NCBI GenBank assembly: GCA_005887895.1
Contig: VBPC01000163.1
Span: 1-45,808, forward strand
Source of the DNA: Candidatus Rokuibacteriota bacterium
GTDB lineage: Bacteria > Methylomirabilota > Methylomirabilia > Rokubacteriales > CSP1-6
Direction of reading: 5' to 3'
DNA: 45,808 nt
The first letter of the stretch is position 1, and every line of letters starts with the position of its first letter. Positions 17,170 to 25,255 of this stretch are shown one piece after another. Both the position numbers and the translations under genes were made by a program. The notes below the pieces were generated by a model that was not told where the DNA came from, made no database searches, and was given only the letters and a program-made list of their open reading frames with translations.

Positions 17170-18822
17170 TCAGTGTACGGCCGCCGCCGCGTCGGGGCGC
17201 GCGCGGACCCGCCGGAAGAGGAAGGCCAGCGGCACGCACAGCAGGCACACCAGCGCGATCAGCCGGAAGTTGTCGATGTAGGCCAGGAGCATCGCCTGCC
17301 GCAGCAGCGTCTGGTAGATGAGCGCCGTCGCCTGCTCACCGGCGCCGGCCCCGAGCTGCGGCGTCAGCGCCGCCGTGAGCGCGCCGAGCTGGTCGAGGTA
17401 GACCGGGTTCTCGGGCGTGAGGTGGCCCACCAGCAGCGCCTGGTGGCGCTGGGCGGCCCGCGCCAGCAGCGTGGTGGTGGCGGCGATGCCGACCGAGCCG
17501 CCGAGGTTCCGCATGAGGTTGTACAGCCCGGTGGCGCCGCCGAGCTGGTCGTTCCGCAGCATGCCCAGGGCCAGCGTCGTCAGCGGCACGAAGATGAAGC
17601 CCATCGCGAAGCCGGCGATGACGTTCGGCAGCACGATGTTGCCCATCGCCACGTCGAGATCGAGCCGGCCGAGCATGAAGGTGGCGACCGCCAGCCCGCC
17701 GAACCCGGTGGCGATCAGCAGGCGGCCGTCCACGCGGCCGACCAGGCGACCGACCACGAGCATCGAGGCGAGCGCGCCGAGGCCGCGCGGGCTGGTGGCC
17801 ATGCCGCTCTGCAGGGCCGGATAGCCGAGGAGCGTCTGCAGAAACAGCGGCAGCAGCGAGAGCGACGCGTAGAGCACCGCGCCCATGACGGTGATCAGCA
17901 GCAGCCCGACGGCGAAGTTGCGATTGCTCACGATGCGCAGCTGCACGATCGGCGCCTCCGTCGTGAGCTCGCGCACGACGAAGCCGGCCAGGCCGAGCAC
18001 GCCGATCACGGCCAGCCAGCGCATCGTCACGCTCGCGAACCAGTCCGCCTCCTGGCCCTTGTCGAGCAGGATCTGCAGCGCGGCGAGGCCGACCGCCATG
18101 AGCCCGAAGCCCAGGTAGTCGATACGCCCGCGCCGCCCGCCGCGCAGGTAGGGCGGATCCTCGACGAACGTCTGCGTCATCAGGACGGCGAGGAGGCCGA
18201 CCGGCAGGTTGATGTAGAAGATCCAGCGCCAGGAATAGTTGTCGGTGATCCAGCCGCCCAGCGTCGGTCCCACGATCGGCGCGACCACCACGCCCATCCC
18301 GTAGACGGCCATCGCGACGCCCCGGCGGTCGGGCGGAAAGCTCTCGAGCAGCACCGCCTGGGCAAGCGGTTGCAGGGCGCCGCAGCCGGCCCCCTGGATG
18401 ACGCGCGCGACGATGATCATGCCGAGGCTGGTGGCGGCGCCGGCCAGGACCGAGGCCAGCGTAAAGATGACGATGCAGGTCGTCAGGAACCGCTTGCGGC
18501 CGAACGCCCCGGCGAACCAGCCGGTGGCGGGCAGGACGATCGCGTTCGACACCAGGTAGCTCGTGAGCACCCACAGCGCCTCTTCGTTGGTGGCGGCCAG
18601 ACTGCCGGCGATGTGGGGCAGCGAGACGTTGGCCACCGAGGTGTCCAGCACCTCCATGAAGGTGGCCAGCATGACGGACGCCGCGATGACCCAGGGGCTC
18701 GCGGAGGGACGCCAGGCGGGGCTCGCAGCGGCGGCGTTGTCGGGCACAGCCACGGGAGGTTCATGTTCTGTGCCCGGGAAACTCGGCGCGCGATCCGAGC
18801 CTTTGGGTGGTCTGGGGGCCAT
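17170..18822 (-). CDS. DHA2 family (EmrB/QacA-type) MFS multidrug transporter
   Basis: About 550 residues with 14 predicted hydrophobic helices. The first helix contains FMEVLDTSVANVSLPHIAGS, the DHA2 motif D1 region; the loop WFAGAFGRKRFL is motif A and GPTLGGWITDNYSWRWIF is motif C/antiporter region. These proteins use proton motive force to export drugs and work with an EmrA-type adaptor, which is the next gene here. The ATG at 18820-18822 falls inside the hairpin at 18812-18836, so a later start is possible, for example a GTG before the first helix. Upstream is the DinB-fold gene on the same strand. Confidence 0.92.
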   Translation of the reverse strand: MAPRPPKGSDRAPSFPGTEHEPPVAVPDNAAAASPAWRPSASPWVIAASVMLATFMEVLDTSVANVSLPHIAGSLAATNEEALWVLTSYLVSNAIVLPATGWFAGAFGRKRFLTTCIVIFTLASVLAGAATSLGMIIVARVIQGAGCGALQPLAQAVLLESFPPDRRGVAMAVYGMGVVVAPIVGPTLGGWITDNYSWRWIFYINLPVGLLAVLMTQTFVEDPPYLRGGRRGRIDYLGFGLMAVGLAALQILLDKGQEADWFASVTMRWLAVIGVLGLAGFVVRELTTEAPIVQLRIVSNRNFAVGLLLITVMGAVLYASLSLLPLFLQTLLGYPALQSGMATSPRGLGALASMLVVGRLVGRVDGRLLIATGFGGLAVATFMLGRLDLDVAMGNIVLPNVIAGFAMGFIFVPLTTLALGMLRNDQLGGATGLYNLMRNLGGSVGIAATTTLLARAAQRHQALLVGHLTPENPVYLDQLGALTAALTPQLGAGAGEQATALIYQTLLRQAMLLAYIDNFRLIALVCLLCVPLAFLFRRVRARPDAAAAVH

Positions 18823-18836
18823 GTCGGGGCCCCCAG
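18812..18836 (-). terminator. GGGGCC-N7-GGCCCC hairpin after the DinB-like gene
   Basis: Perfect 9-bp stem CTGGGGGCC / GGCCCCCAG with loop ATGTCGG, beginning two bases after the DinB gene stop and covering the annotated ATG of the MFS gene. It is the same hairpin family as 4071-4089 and 21869-21887. No T-tract follows. Confidence 0.55.
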
Positions 18837-18838
18837 TT

Positions 18839-19312
18839 TCAAACAGTCGCTGCCTTCAGCTCGTCGACGTGCTCGGTCCAGTGCTTCGCCAGCAGCTCGA
18901 GGCGCTGGCGGCCGGTCAGCAGCTCGCCGGTGGCGCGTCTGAAGCACGGCCGGTCGAGATCGGGGGCGCGGCGGGCGGCGCGCATCAGTCGCGCGTGGGC
19001 CTGTCGCAGCTGGGCGAGCAGATCCTCCACGCTCTCGTGCTCGCGCAGCCGGCGGCAGACCTCGTTCACGGTGTCGGAGTCGGCCGGAACCGGCCACGGT
19101 GGGCCGCCCTGGGACGCCGACTCGATACCCCACGCCGTGGCGTCGTGGAAGTAGATGAAGTGCATCAGGATGTCGCGGGCCTGCCAGCGGTCGACGCGGG
19201 CGCCGGTGGTGCGCCCGGGGCCGGCGAAGTAGGCGAGCGTCGCCTGGGCGACGCGATCCATCGCGTCGATCGCGGCGTTCGCGGACGGCGAGGCGGGCGG
19301 CGAGAGACTCAT
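18839..19312 (-). CDS. DinB-superfamily (four-helix) protein
   Basis: A 157-residue helical protein. The block RVDRWQARDILMHFIYFHDAT near residue 45 carries the first histidines of the DinB/YfiT-like metal site, and LAKHWTEHVDELKA near the C-terminus carries the last; spacing fits the DinB_2/ClbS-type fold. Members act as metal-dependent thiol S-transferases or are uncharacterised; nothing here fixes the substrate. The start ATG is at 19310-19312. It is divergent from the enolase-superfamily gene at 19361 and is followed by a hairpin and the DHA2 pump. Confidence 0.7.
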   Translation of the reverse strand: MSLSPPASPSANAAIDAMDRVAQATLAYFAGPGRTTGARVDRWQARDILMHFIYFHDATAWGIESASQGGPPWPVPADSDTVNEVCRRLREHESVEDLLAQLRQAHARLMRAARRAPDLDRPCFRRATGELLTGRQRLELLAKHWTEHVDELKAATV

Positions 19313-19360
19313 GGCGACTCCCGTTGAGCGCGCGCGGGCGCGCGGCTAGACTGCCTGGGC

Positions 19361-20470
19361 ATGCGCATTCACAGCCTCGAGGCGATCCCGGTCGAGATCC
19401 CGCTGACCCGCAACTTCGGCGGCAGCACCTACGCGGTGCTCTCGCGCTGCACGGTCATCACGCGGCTGCGGACTGACGCCGGCCTCGTCAGCGAAGTGTA
19501 CAACGGCGACAACCGCCGGGACGGCCGCGAGATCGTGCGGGTCATCCACGCGGAGCTGGCGCCGTGCGTCCGCGGCCGCGACGTGTTCGAGCGCGAGCGC
19601 ATCTGGGAGGCGATGTTCGCGCTGAGCCACGCCCAGCGCGACCGCAAGCTGCTGCTGGAGGCGATCGCCTGCGTCGACTGCGCGATCTGGGACGCGGTCG
19701 GCAAGGCCGAGGGCCGCAGCGTGTGCGAGCTGCTCGGCGGCGACCGCCGCGCGCTGCCCATCATCACCATCGGCGGCTACTACCGCGAGGGCAAGACGCT
19801 GGCCGACGTCGGGCGCGAGCTGGAGGCCTACCGCGAGGCCGGCATGGCCGGCTGCAAGTTCAAGGTCGGCGGCCTCTCGCCCGCGGACGACGCCGCCCGC
19901 GTGGCGGTGGCCCGCCGGGCGGCCGGCCCGGACTTCGTCCTGGCGGTCGACGCCAACCGCGGCTGGTCGGTGGACGACGCGATCGCGTTCGCGCGACTGG
20001 TGGAGCCGCTCGAGATCCGCTGGTTCGAGGAACCCTGCCACTGGTACGACGACGCCGCCATGATGGCGCGCGTGCGGCAGGCCACCCGCATTCCGATCAC
20101 CGCCGGTCAGAGCGAGATCACGAGCCACGGCGTGCGGCGCCTGCTCGACGCCGGGGCCGTGGATCTCGTCAACTTCGACGCCTCCGAGGGCGGCGGCGTC
20201 ACCGAGTGGCGGCGGGCGGCGGCGCTGTGCGCCGCGGCCGGCGTGCAGATGGCGCACCACGAGGAGCCGCAGATCGCCCAGCATCTGCTGGCCGGCGTGC
20301 CGCACGGAACCTACGTCGAGTGCTTCGCCGATCCCGAGCGCGATCCCGTGTGGCAGGCGCTGTGGGCCAATCGGCCCGCCGTGAAGGACGGCATGCTGGA
20401 GGTCGCCGCCGGCCCCGGCTTCGGGCTGGAGCTCGATTCAGCGATGATCCGCCGCTATCGCTGCGACTGA
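19361..20470 (+). CDS. Mandelate racemase/muconate lactonizing (enolase-superfamily) enzyme
   Basis: A 369-residue two-domain protein: an N-terminal capping domain (MRIHSLEAIPVEIPLTRNF) and a beta-barrel with the acid/base and metal residues. Visible are the KxK motif in AGCKFKVGGLS, metal ligands in LAVDANRGWS, RWFEEPCHW and TAGQSEITS, and a histidine pair in QMAHHEEPQIAQH. Such enzymes abstract a proton alpha to a carboxylate, giving racemisation, cycloisomerisation or dehydration of sugar acids. It converges with the MFS gene, overlapping its 3' end by 16 bases. A sugar-acid dehydratase or racemase is the likeliest role, but the substrate is unknown. Confidence 0.88.
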   Translation: MRIHSLEAIPVEIPLTRNFGGSTYAVLSRCTVITRLRTDAGLVSEVYNGDNRRDGREIVRVIHAELAPCVRGRDVFERERIWEAMFALSHAQRDRKLLLEAIACVDCAIWDAVGKAEGRSVCELLGGDRRALPIITIGGYYREGKTLADVGRELEAYREAGMAGCKFKVGGLSPADDAARVAVARRAAGPDFVLAVDANRGWSVDDAIAFARLVEPLEIRWFEEPCHWYDDAAMMARVRQATRIPITAGQSEITSHGVRRLLDAGAVDLVNFDASEGGGVTEWRRAAALCAAAGVQMAHHEEPQIAQHLLAGVPHGTYVECFADPERDPVWQALWANRPAVKDGMLEVAAGPGFGLELDSAMIRRYRCD

Positions 20471-21741
20471 GGCGCGACGCCCGGCTCGAGCGTGCGCGAC
20501 TCGCGCACCAGCAGGCCGGCGGCAACCAGGACCACGGCGGCGGCACTGAGCGCCAGCGACCAGTGGACGTCGATGAGTGCGCCGAGCACACCGACGGTGA
20601 CGCCGCTGCCTGCCCGCAAGCCGAGGATGGCGGTGTTGAAGAGGCCGACCACGGCGCCGCGGACGCGGGGCGGCGCCAGGACCTGCACCAGCGTCTGCGC
20701 CATCGAGGTGAACGCGATGTTGAAGGCGCCGGCGAGGACCAGCAGGGTCACCGCCACGCCGTAGCTCGTGGCGGCCGGAAAGAGACCGATCGTGAGGCCC
20801 CACAGGCCCGCAAAGACGATCGCGGTTCGCGTGGTGGGGCGGATGGCGGTCACGGTCTCCAGCAGGAGCGTGCCGGCGATGGCGCCGGCGGCGTTGGCGG
20901 TGAGCAGCAGGCTGTACCAGGCGCCGGCGTCGTCGGCGCCGAGGTCGTGGGCGTAGGCCGGCATCTGCGCCTGGAACGCGTTGCCGACGAAGAACGACGT
21001 GGCGCCGCCCAGCACGATCATCGTCACGATCCGGCGGTCGGCCCGCACTTCGCCCAGCACGCGCCAGCTGTCGGCCAGGCGCGGGCGGCGGGCCGGCCGC
21101 GGCGCCGCGCCGTGGCGCGCGTGACCGGTGTACGGCACCTGCATGAGGAAGATCGTGAACGGCAGATAGAGCAGCACGTTCGTCAGCAGCCCCCAGGCCG
21201 GCCCCAGCAGCAGCATGAGACCGCCGCCGATGGCCGGGCCGAGCAGGATCGCCAGGTAGCGCGCGCTGGCGTTGAGCCGGATCGCGCTGGGCAGCTCACC
21301 CGGCCGAACGACGTCGTGGATGATGAGCTGCACCGCCGGCGAGATGATCACGCCGGCGGCGCCGTGAACGAGCAGGATCACGGCGGCGTGCCAGATGCGC
21401 AGCGAGTCGGTGAGGAAGAGCACGCCCCACGTCAGCGAGGCCAGCATGAACAGCGCCTGCCCGACCTGGATCAGCTTGCGGCAGTCGTAGCGGTCGGCCA
21501 GCGCCCCGGTGTAGACGGAGAAGAGCAGGAACGGCAGCCAGTGGCTGATGACGGCGAACCCGCCGAGCGTCGGCGAGTGGAACTTCTGAAAGATCACCCA
21601 GTAGCTGATGACGTGCTCGATGTTGTCGGCGGTCATCGACAGCAGGCTCAGCGCGAAGTAGCGCCGGTAGTCGCGCTCGTGCAGGGCGGCGAAGCGCGCC
21701 GGCGACGGCGCGACGACGGCGGGACCGGGCGGAGGGCTCAC
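20455..21741 (-). CDS. MFS transporter (12 TM, MFS_3/enterobactin-exporter-like)
   Basis: About 428 residues from the GTG at 21739-21741. ALHERDYRRYFALSLLSMTA starts the first helix, and the motif-A loop GALADRYDCRKLIQVGQ is clear, followed by VRPGELPSAIRLNASAR and GPAIGGGLML, which are typical of the MFS_3 exporter subfamily. Six plus six hydrophobic segments can be counted with a central charged loop (ARHGAAPRPARRPRLADSW). The frame is open to 21891, but that part is low-complexity arginine-rich and overlaps intergenic hairpins, so I chose the GTG. The stop TAG overlaps the converging enolase-superfamily gene. Confidence 0.85.
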   Translation of the reverse strand: MSPPPGPAVVAPSPARFAALHERDYRRYFALSLLSMTADNIEHVISYWVIFQKFHSPTLGGFAVISHWLPFLLFSVYTGALADRYDCRKLIQVGQALFMLASLTWGVLFLTDSLRIWHAAVILLVHGAAGVIISPAVQLIIHDVVRPGELPSAIRLNASARYLAILLGPAIGGGLMLLLGPAWGLLTNVLLYLPFTIFLMQVPYTGHARHGAAPRPARRPRLADSWRVLGEVRADRRIVTMIVLGGATSFFVGNAFQAQMPAYAHDLGADDAGAWYSLLLTANAAGAIAGTLLLETVTAIRPTTRTAIVFAGLWGLTIGLFPAATSYGVAVTLLVLAGAFNIAFTSMAQTLVQVLAPPRVRGAVVGLFNTAILGLRAGSGVTVGVLGALIDVHWSLALSAAAVVLVAAGLLVRESRTLEPGVAPQSQR

Positions 21742-21822
21742 CGGGCGGATCGTACCATCGCCGGGCGATGACGAGGTACGCGCGGGGAGAACGAGGGCCG
21801 CCAGGGCTGGACGCCGAACAGA

Positions 21823-21851
21823 GGAGCGCCCCGGCTTGGCCGGGGCGCTCC
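21823..21851. repeat. Palindromic repeat GGAGCGCCCCGGC-TTG-GCCGGGGCGCTCC
   Basis: A perfect 13-bp stem with a 3-base loop, between the MFS gene and the metalloprotease gene. The core arm GGAGCGCCCCG is repeated at 26403-26433, where it again lies beyond the stop of a minus-strand gene. The shared arm suggests a dispersed palindromic element or a conserved terminator type. No T-tract. Confidence 0.6.
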
Positions 21852-21868
21852 GAACAGTCGGGGGGCGT

Positions 21869-21887
21869 GGGGCCCGTTCGAGGCCCC
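21869..21887 (-). terminator. GGGGCC-N7-GGCCCC hairpin after the metalloprotease gene
   Basis: Stem GGGGCC/GGCCCC with loop CGTTCGA, eight bases beyond the metalloprotease stop codon. It is the third copy of this hairpin in the window and is immediately followed (minus direction) by the palindrome at 21823-21851. Confidence 0.55.
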
Positions 21888-21895
21888 CCATCCAA

Positions 21896-24400
21896 TCAAA
21901 AACTCAACGTGCTTGCCGAGAGCGCCTGCCAGTTCGCGCTGATGCCGTCGGCCGTGACCCAGAGCGTGTTGTCCGTGGCCCGGACGAAGATCTGCGGCGT
22001 GCCGCTGGCGTCGACTTCGACGTGCGGGCCCGAGGCGATTGTGACCGCCGCCGGCGTCCCCAGCGTTGTCCAGCCCGAGTACCCGCCGCCAGGGATCGTC
22101 TGCCCGGTGTGCCACAGCCCACCGTCGGTGCCGATGGCGGCGACGTCGAGCGTGTTGTCGGCGCGACGTGTGACCGCCGGAGCGGACGTGATGACTCCCC
22201 CGAGCGACGACCAGCCGGCGAACGATCCTCCGGCCGAGGCCTGAGCGTTGTGCCAGAGGGCGTTGTCCGTGCCCCGGCCGAAGACCTCGAGGCGTCCGTC
22301 GAAATTGACGGCGACCGCGGGGGCCGTGGTGAATCCGCCGCCCAGCGACGTCCACGATGTCCACTGGGGGCTGCCGGGCGAGCTCTGGGAGATCGTCGCG
22401 ATCGCGCTGCCGTTGATGCGGACGAAGACCTGCAGCGTGTTGCTCGACGGGTTGCGCACCACGACCGGGATCGACGTCAGATCTCCACCGAGCGACATCC
22501 ACGTCCCCCAGGTGCCGTTGACCGCGTTCTGCGCGATGTGCTGGAGCGTGTTGTCGGTGCCCCGCGCGAACACCTCGAGCCGGCCGTCGGCGTTGACGCC
22601 CACCGCGGGGCCCGAGGTCAGCACGCCGCCCAGCGATCCCGGCGGCACCCAGCTTCCATCCGTGCGCTGGCCGATGATCCAGAAGCTGCCGTCGCCCTTC
22701 CGATAGAAGACCTGCAGGCGGCCATCCGGCAGCACCACGGCCGCGGGTTCGGCATTCATCCCGCCGACCCCGAGGGCGTCCCAGCCCGTCCACGCACAGG
22801 TGGCGGTGAAGGTCGGAAGGGTTCCCGGCGTCGGCGACCAGACGACGCCGGGTCCGCTGAGCGACGGCAGCGGGCGAGGCGCCGGCGGCGGGCACTGGCT
22901 CTCCGTCATCAGAGAGTTGAAGTTGCCGCGCACGACGATCGCGATCCGACCGTCCGGACGACGCGTCACCTGCTGGCCTCCCTCGAGGCCGTTGCGCACC
23001 CGGGCCGGCTCGAGCGTCGCGGCCGGCACGGCCATCGGCGCCGCCTCCATGATCCGATCGATGCCCACGGCGTCCAGCCCCCGCGCCACCCACGCCTCGT
23101 GGAAGTCGAGGATCGTCGGCCACCGGCCGAGCGCGCCGAGCTCGTGATCGAAGATCTGGAACACGTCGCGGTCCTGGCGCGCCAGCGTGTCGAACGTCTC
23201 GGGGCCGAGCGTGCCCCCGGCGCCGTTGGGATCGCCCGGCATGTCGAAGAGGTCCCACAGCGTCCCGGCGACGAAGTCCTCGACCATGTCGGAGGTGACC
23301 GTGTGCGCCGGCGCCAGTGCGATGGCGCCGCCGACGACGCCGGCGAACAGCAGCGGGTCCGCCGCTGCCACGCCGATCAGCTCGGGATGGTCGGCGGTCT
23401 CCCCGATCACCGTCGCAATGACCGACGAGTCGAGCGCCGTCGCACCGACCGTGGCACAGGCGGCGGGAGCCTCGAGGGTTGCGATGATACTGGTGCCACC
23501 GGTCACCGTCCCCCCGTTGCCGAACGCCCCGACGAACGTCCCGGCCGGCAGCGACAGCCGCACCGCCTGCGCGAAGTAGTCGGCGAATCCCTCCATCCAC
23601 GCATGCTCGGCGCTGTTGTAGATGCCGGAGCCGATGCTCGCCGTGCAGCCGTCGTGACTCGAGGGAAACGCCAAGAACGTGCTGATGTGGTGCTGCAGGT
23701 AATGCCCCGTCTCGTGGAGGGTCACGAAATCCTCGAAGCCGCCCACGCTGCCCGAGCCGCCCGTGAAATTGGGAGAGATGATGACGGTGCGCCGTACCGG
23801 GTCGTAGTACGTGCCGGTCGGCGCCGGTGAGAGGGTGGTCAGCTCGTAATTGATGCGCGGCATCGGATCGCCCTCGCGGGGGTCCCGGCGAGCGATGGCG
23901 TAGCTGAACGCACGCCGCCCGACTTCGGCGATGTTGTAATGGGCCGCGATCGTCGGATCGGAGAACGTGAAGCTGAAGTCCAGGGTGTCGGTCGCCATGG
24001 ATACCGTGCGGTGGATCTGCGGACCCGGCTCACCGGGCTCCTTGTAGAAGCCGGTCGTGTGGAACACGTCGCTCCAGACCACGGCGCCGAAGTTGACCGC
24101 GGCGACGCGGACGGCATAGATCGCTCCGCTTCCAACGAACGGGATCGGAGCGCTGATGACGCCGTTGGCGTCGGTCGTCACCTTCGTCACGCCGCCCCAG
24201 GTGCACCAGCCGAGGAAGGCTGGCCCGCAGCGCCAGATCTCGACCTCCGCGAACGCGATCGGCCGAGTCGCCGTCGAACCGTTCGACGGATCGGTCCTGA
24301 CGTAGCTGAACGTCCCCGTGATCGTCTCGGCGCGGCCGGGGACGACGCCGGCGAGCAGCAACCCGACGGCGACAACGACGCTTGCGAAGACGGTCTTCAT
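21896..24400 (-). CDS. Secreted HEXXH metalloprotease-like protein with a C-terminal seven-repeat lectin-like beta-propeller
   Basis: An 834-residue protein. A signal peptide (MKTVFASVVVAVGLLLAGVVPG) is followed by a beta-sandwich-like region, then the zinc motif H229-E-T-G-H233 in FVTLHETGHYLQHH and a candidate third ligand E270 in WMEGFADYFAQ, the gluzincin EGxAxYF arrangement. From about residue 480 come seven repeats of roughly 45 residues, of the form W-x2-W-x-SLGG-x3-S-x-PAV-x6-GRLEVF-x-RGTDN-x-LW-x3-Q, resembling PLL/tectonin-type sugar-binding propellers; the first and last repeats probably close the ring. I infer a secreted protease that binds glycans or cell surfaces. Its ATG overlaps the stop of the STN-HEAT gene (ATGA, 24397-24400). 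I do not recognise this exact architecture. Confidence 0.8.
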   Translation of the reverse strand: MKTVFASVVVAVGLLLAGVVPGRAETITGTFSYVRTDPSNGSTATRPIAFAEVEIWRCGPAFLGWCTWGGVTKVTTDANGVISAPIPFVGSGAIYAVRVAAVNFGAVVWSDVFHTTGFYKEPGEPGPQIHRTVSMATDTLDFSFTFSDPTIAAHYNIAEVGRRAFSYAIARRDPREGDPMPRINYELTTLSPAPTGTYYDPVRRTVIISPNFTGGSGSVGGFEDFVTLHETGHYLQHHISTFLAFPSSHDGCTASIGSGIYNSAEHAWMEGFADYFAQAVRLSLPAGTFVGAFGNGGTVTGGTSIIATLEAPAACATVGATALDSSVIATVIGETADHPELIGVAAADPLLFAGVVGGAIALAPAHTVTSDMVEDFVAGTLWDLFDMPGDPNGAGGTLGPETFDTLARQDRDVFQIFDHELGALGRWPTILDFHEAWVARGLDAVGIDRIMEAAPMAVPAATLEPARVRNGLEGGQQVTRRPDGRIAIVVRGNFNSLMTESQCPPPAPRPLPSLSGPGVVWSPTPGTLPTFTATCAWTGWDALGVGGMNAEPAAVVLPDGRLQVFYRKGDGSFWIIGQRTDGSWVPPGSLGGVLTSGPAVGVNADGRLEVFARGTDNTLQHIAQNAVNGTWGTWMSLGGDLTSIPVVVRNPSSNTLQVFVRINGSAIATISQSSPGSPQWTSWTSLGGGFTTAPAVAVNFDGRLEVFGRGTDNALWHNAQASAGGSFAGWSSLGGVITSAPAVTRRADNTLDVAAIGTDGGLWHTGQTIPGGGYSGWTTLGTPAAVTIASGPHVEVDASGTPQIFVRATDNTLWVTADGISANWQALSASTLSF

Positions 24401-25062
24401 GGCTGGTCTCCATTGTGTGTGGTGAACGCCCGGGGTTGGGCCTGCGTGACGTACTTGAGCGCGGCCAGCGCGCGCCATGAGCCGATCTCGGAGAGCGCAT
24501 CGGCGGCGGCCGCCCGCACGGCCCGCTCGGGGTCATCCCGCGCGATCCGTGCCAGCAGATCGACGAACGAGTCGTCGCCGGTCGCGGCCATCGCGGCCGC
24601 GGCGCGTGCTCGGGCGCGTGGATCCGGATCGTGAAGCATGGCGACCGCGTTGGCGAGCGGCGGTTCGTCGGAGTCGAGCGGCCGCAGGTCGGCCGCGACG
24701 GCCTGCGCCCGATCGGGCCAGACCCACAACTCCGCCGGCAGGGCCGTCGACGCGCTGGGGTACGAGAAGACGAGATTGGTGTCGGCGCCGAAGATCCGGA
24801 GGAGGCCGGCTTCCAGCGGGACGCCCCTCAGCGAGGCCGTCACCGTGGCGTCGACTCGCACTCGCAGGTGGACCGCGACGCCGGTCACCCGGCTCAGCTC
24901 GTCGACGACGCGGCCGAGCGGCTGGTCGCGAGCCTCGAGAGTCAGCCGGTCGTGGTCGAGCTCGACGCGCAGCACCGGATCCGGCGGGCGCTCGACCGCA
25001 TCGGCCACGGAGGCGACGGTCGCGAGAAGGACGACGGCCATGCCGAGTGATTTCGCGTTCAC
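24397..25062 (-). CDS. Exported STN-domain plus HEAT-repeat protein
   Basis: About 221 residues from the GTG at 25060-25062. After a signal peptide (MAVVLLATVASVADA) comes a segment like the short secretin/TonB N-terminal (STN) domain: VELDHDRLTLEARDQPLG, VVDELSRVTGVAVHLRV and TASLRGVPLEAGL (about residues 33-100). It is followed by about 80 residues of HEAT/PBS-lyase repeats (LANAVAMLHDPDPRARARA; RDDPERAVRAAAADALSEI). Both modules bind proteins, suggesting an envelope scaffold or chaperone. The gene is translationally coupled to the metalloprotease-propeller gene, so it may help its export or restrain its activity; this is inference. The frame is open further upstream, but the signal peptide supports the GTG start. 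Confidence 0.72.
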   Translation of the reverse strand: MNAKSLGMAVVLLATVASVADAVERPPDPVLRVELDHDRLTLEARDQPLGRVVDELSRVTGVAVHLRVRVDATVTASLRGVPLEAGLLRIFGADTNLVFSYPSASTALPAELWVWPDRAQAVAADLRPLDSDEPPLANAVAMLHDPDPRARARAAAAMAATGDDSFVDLLARIARDDPERAVRAAAADALSEIGSWRALAALKYVTQAQPRAFTTHNGDQP

Positions 25063-25255
25063 GGTGTCTCGCCTCGGCAACGGCGGTGCCAAACGCGTCG
25101 GCGTGTACGGATGCGCGGGAATCTCGTCGCTTAGCGGTGGTGAGCGCGCCGCGGGGAGCGCGGCCGTCGGCACGGCCGCCCGGGCGTGGTCCAGCGTTTC
25201 GGGAAGGGCGCCCGACACGGCCGGCGGCGCGGGGCCGCCGGCCGCGATCATTCAC

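Noticed and set aside
15845-17281. 478-codon frame as a membrane-kinase fusion protein
   Set aside because: Beyond 16,220 it is antisense to the HlyD gene, and the kinase part is an exact recent copy; not a natural fusion.
19564-21771. 735-codon plus-strand frame
   Set aside because: It is out of frame with the enolase-superfamily gene and antisense to the MFS transporter; no family motif.
21836-23830. 664-codon plus-strand frame
   Set aside because: Antisense to the metalloprotease-propeller gene; no recognisable domains.
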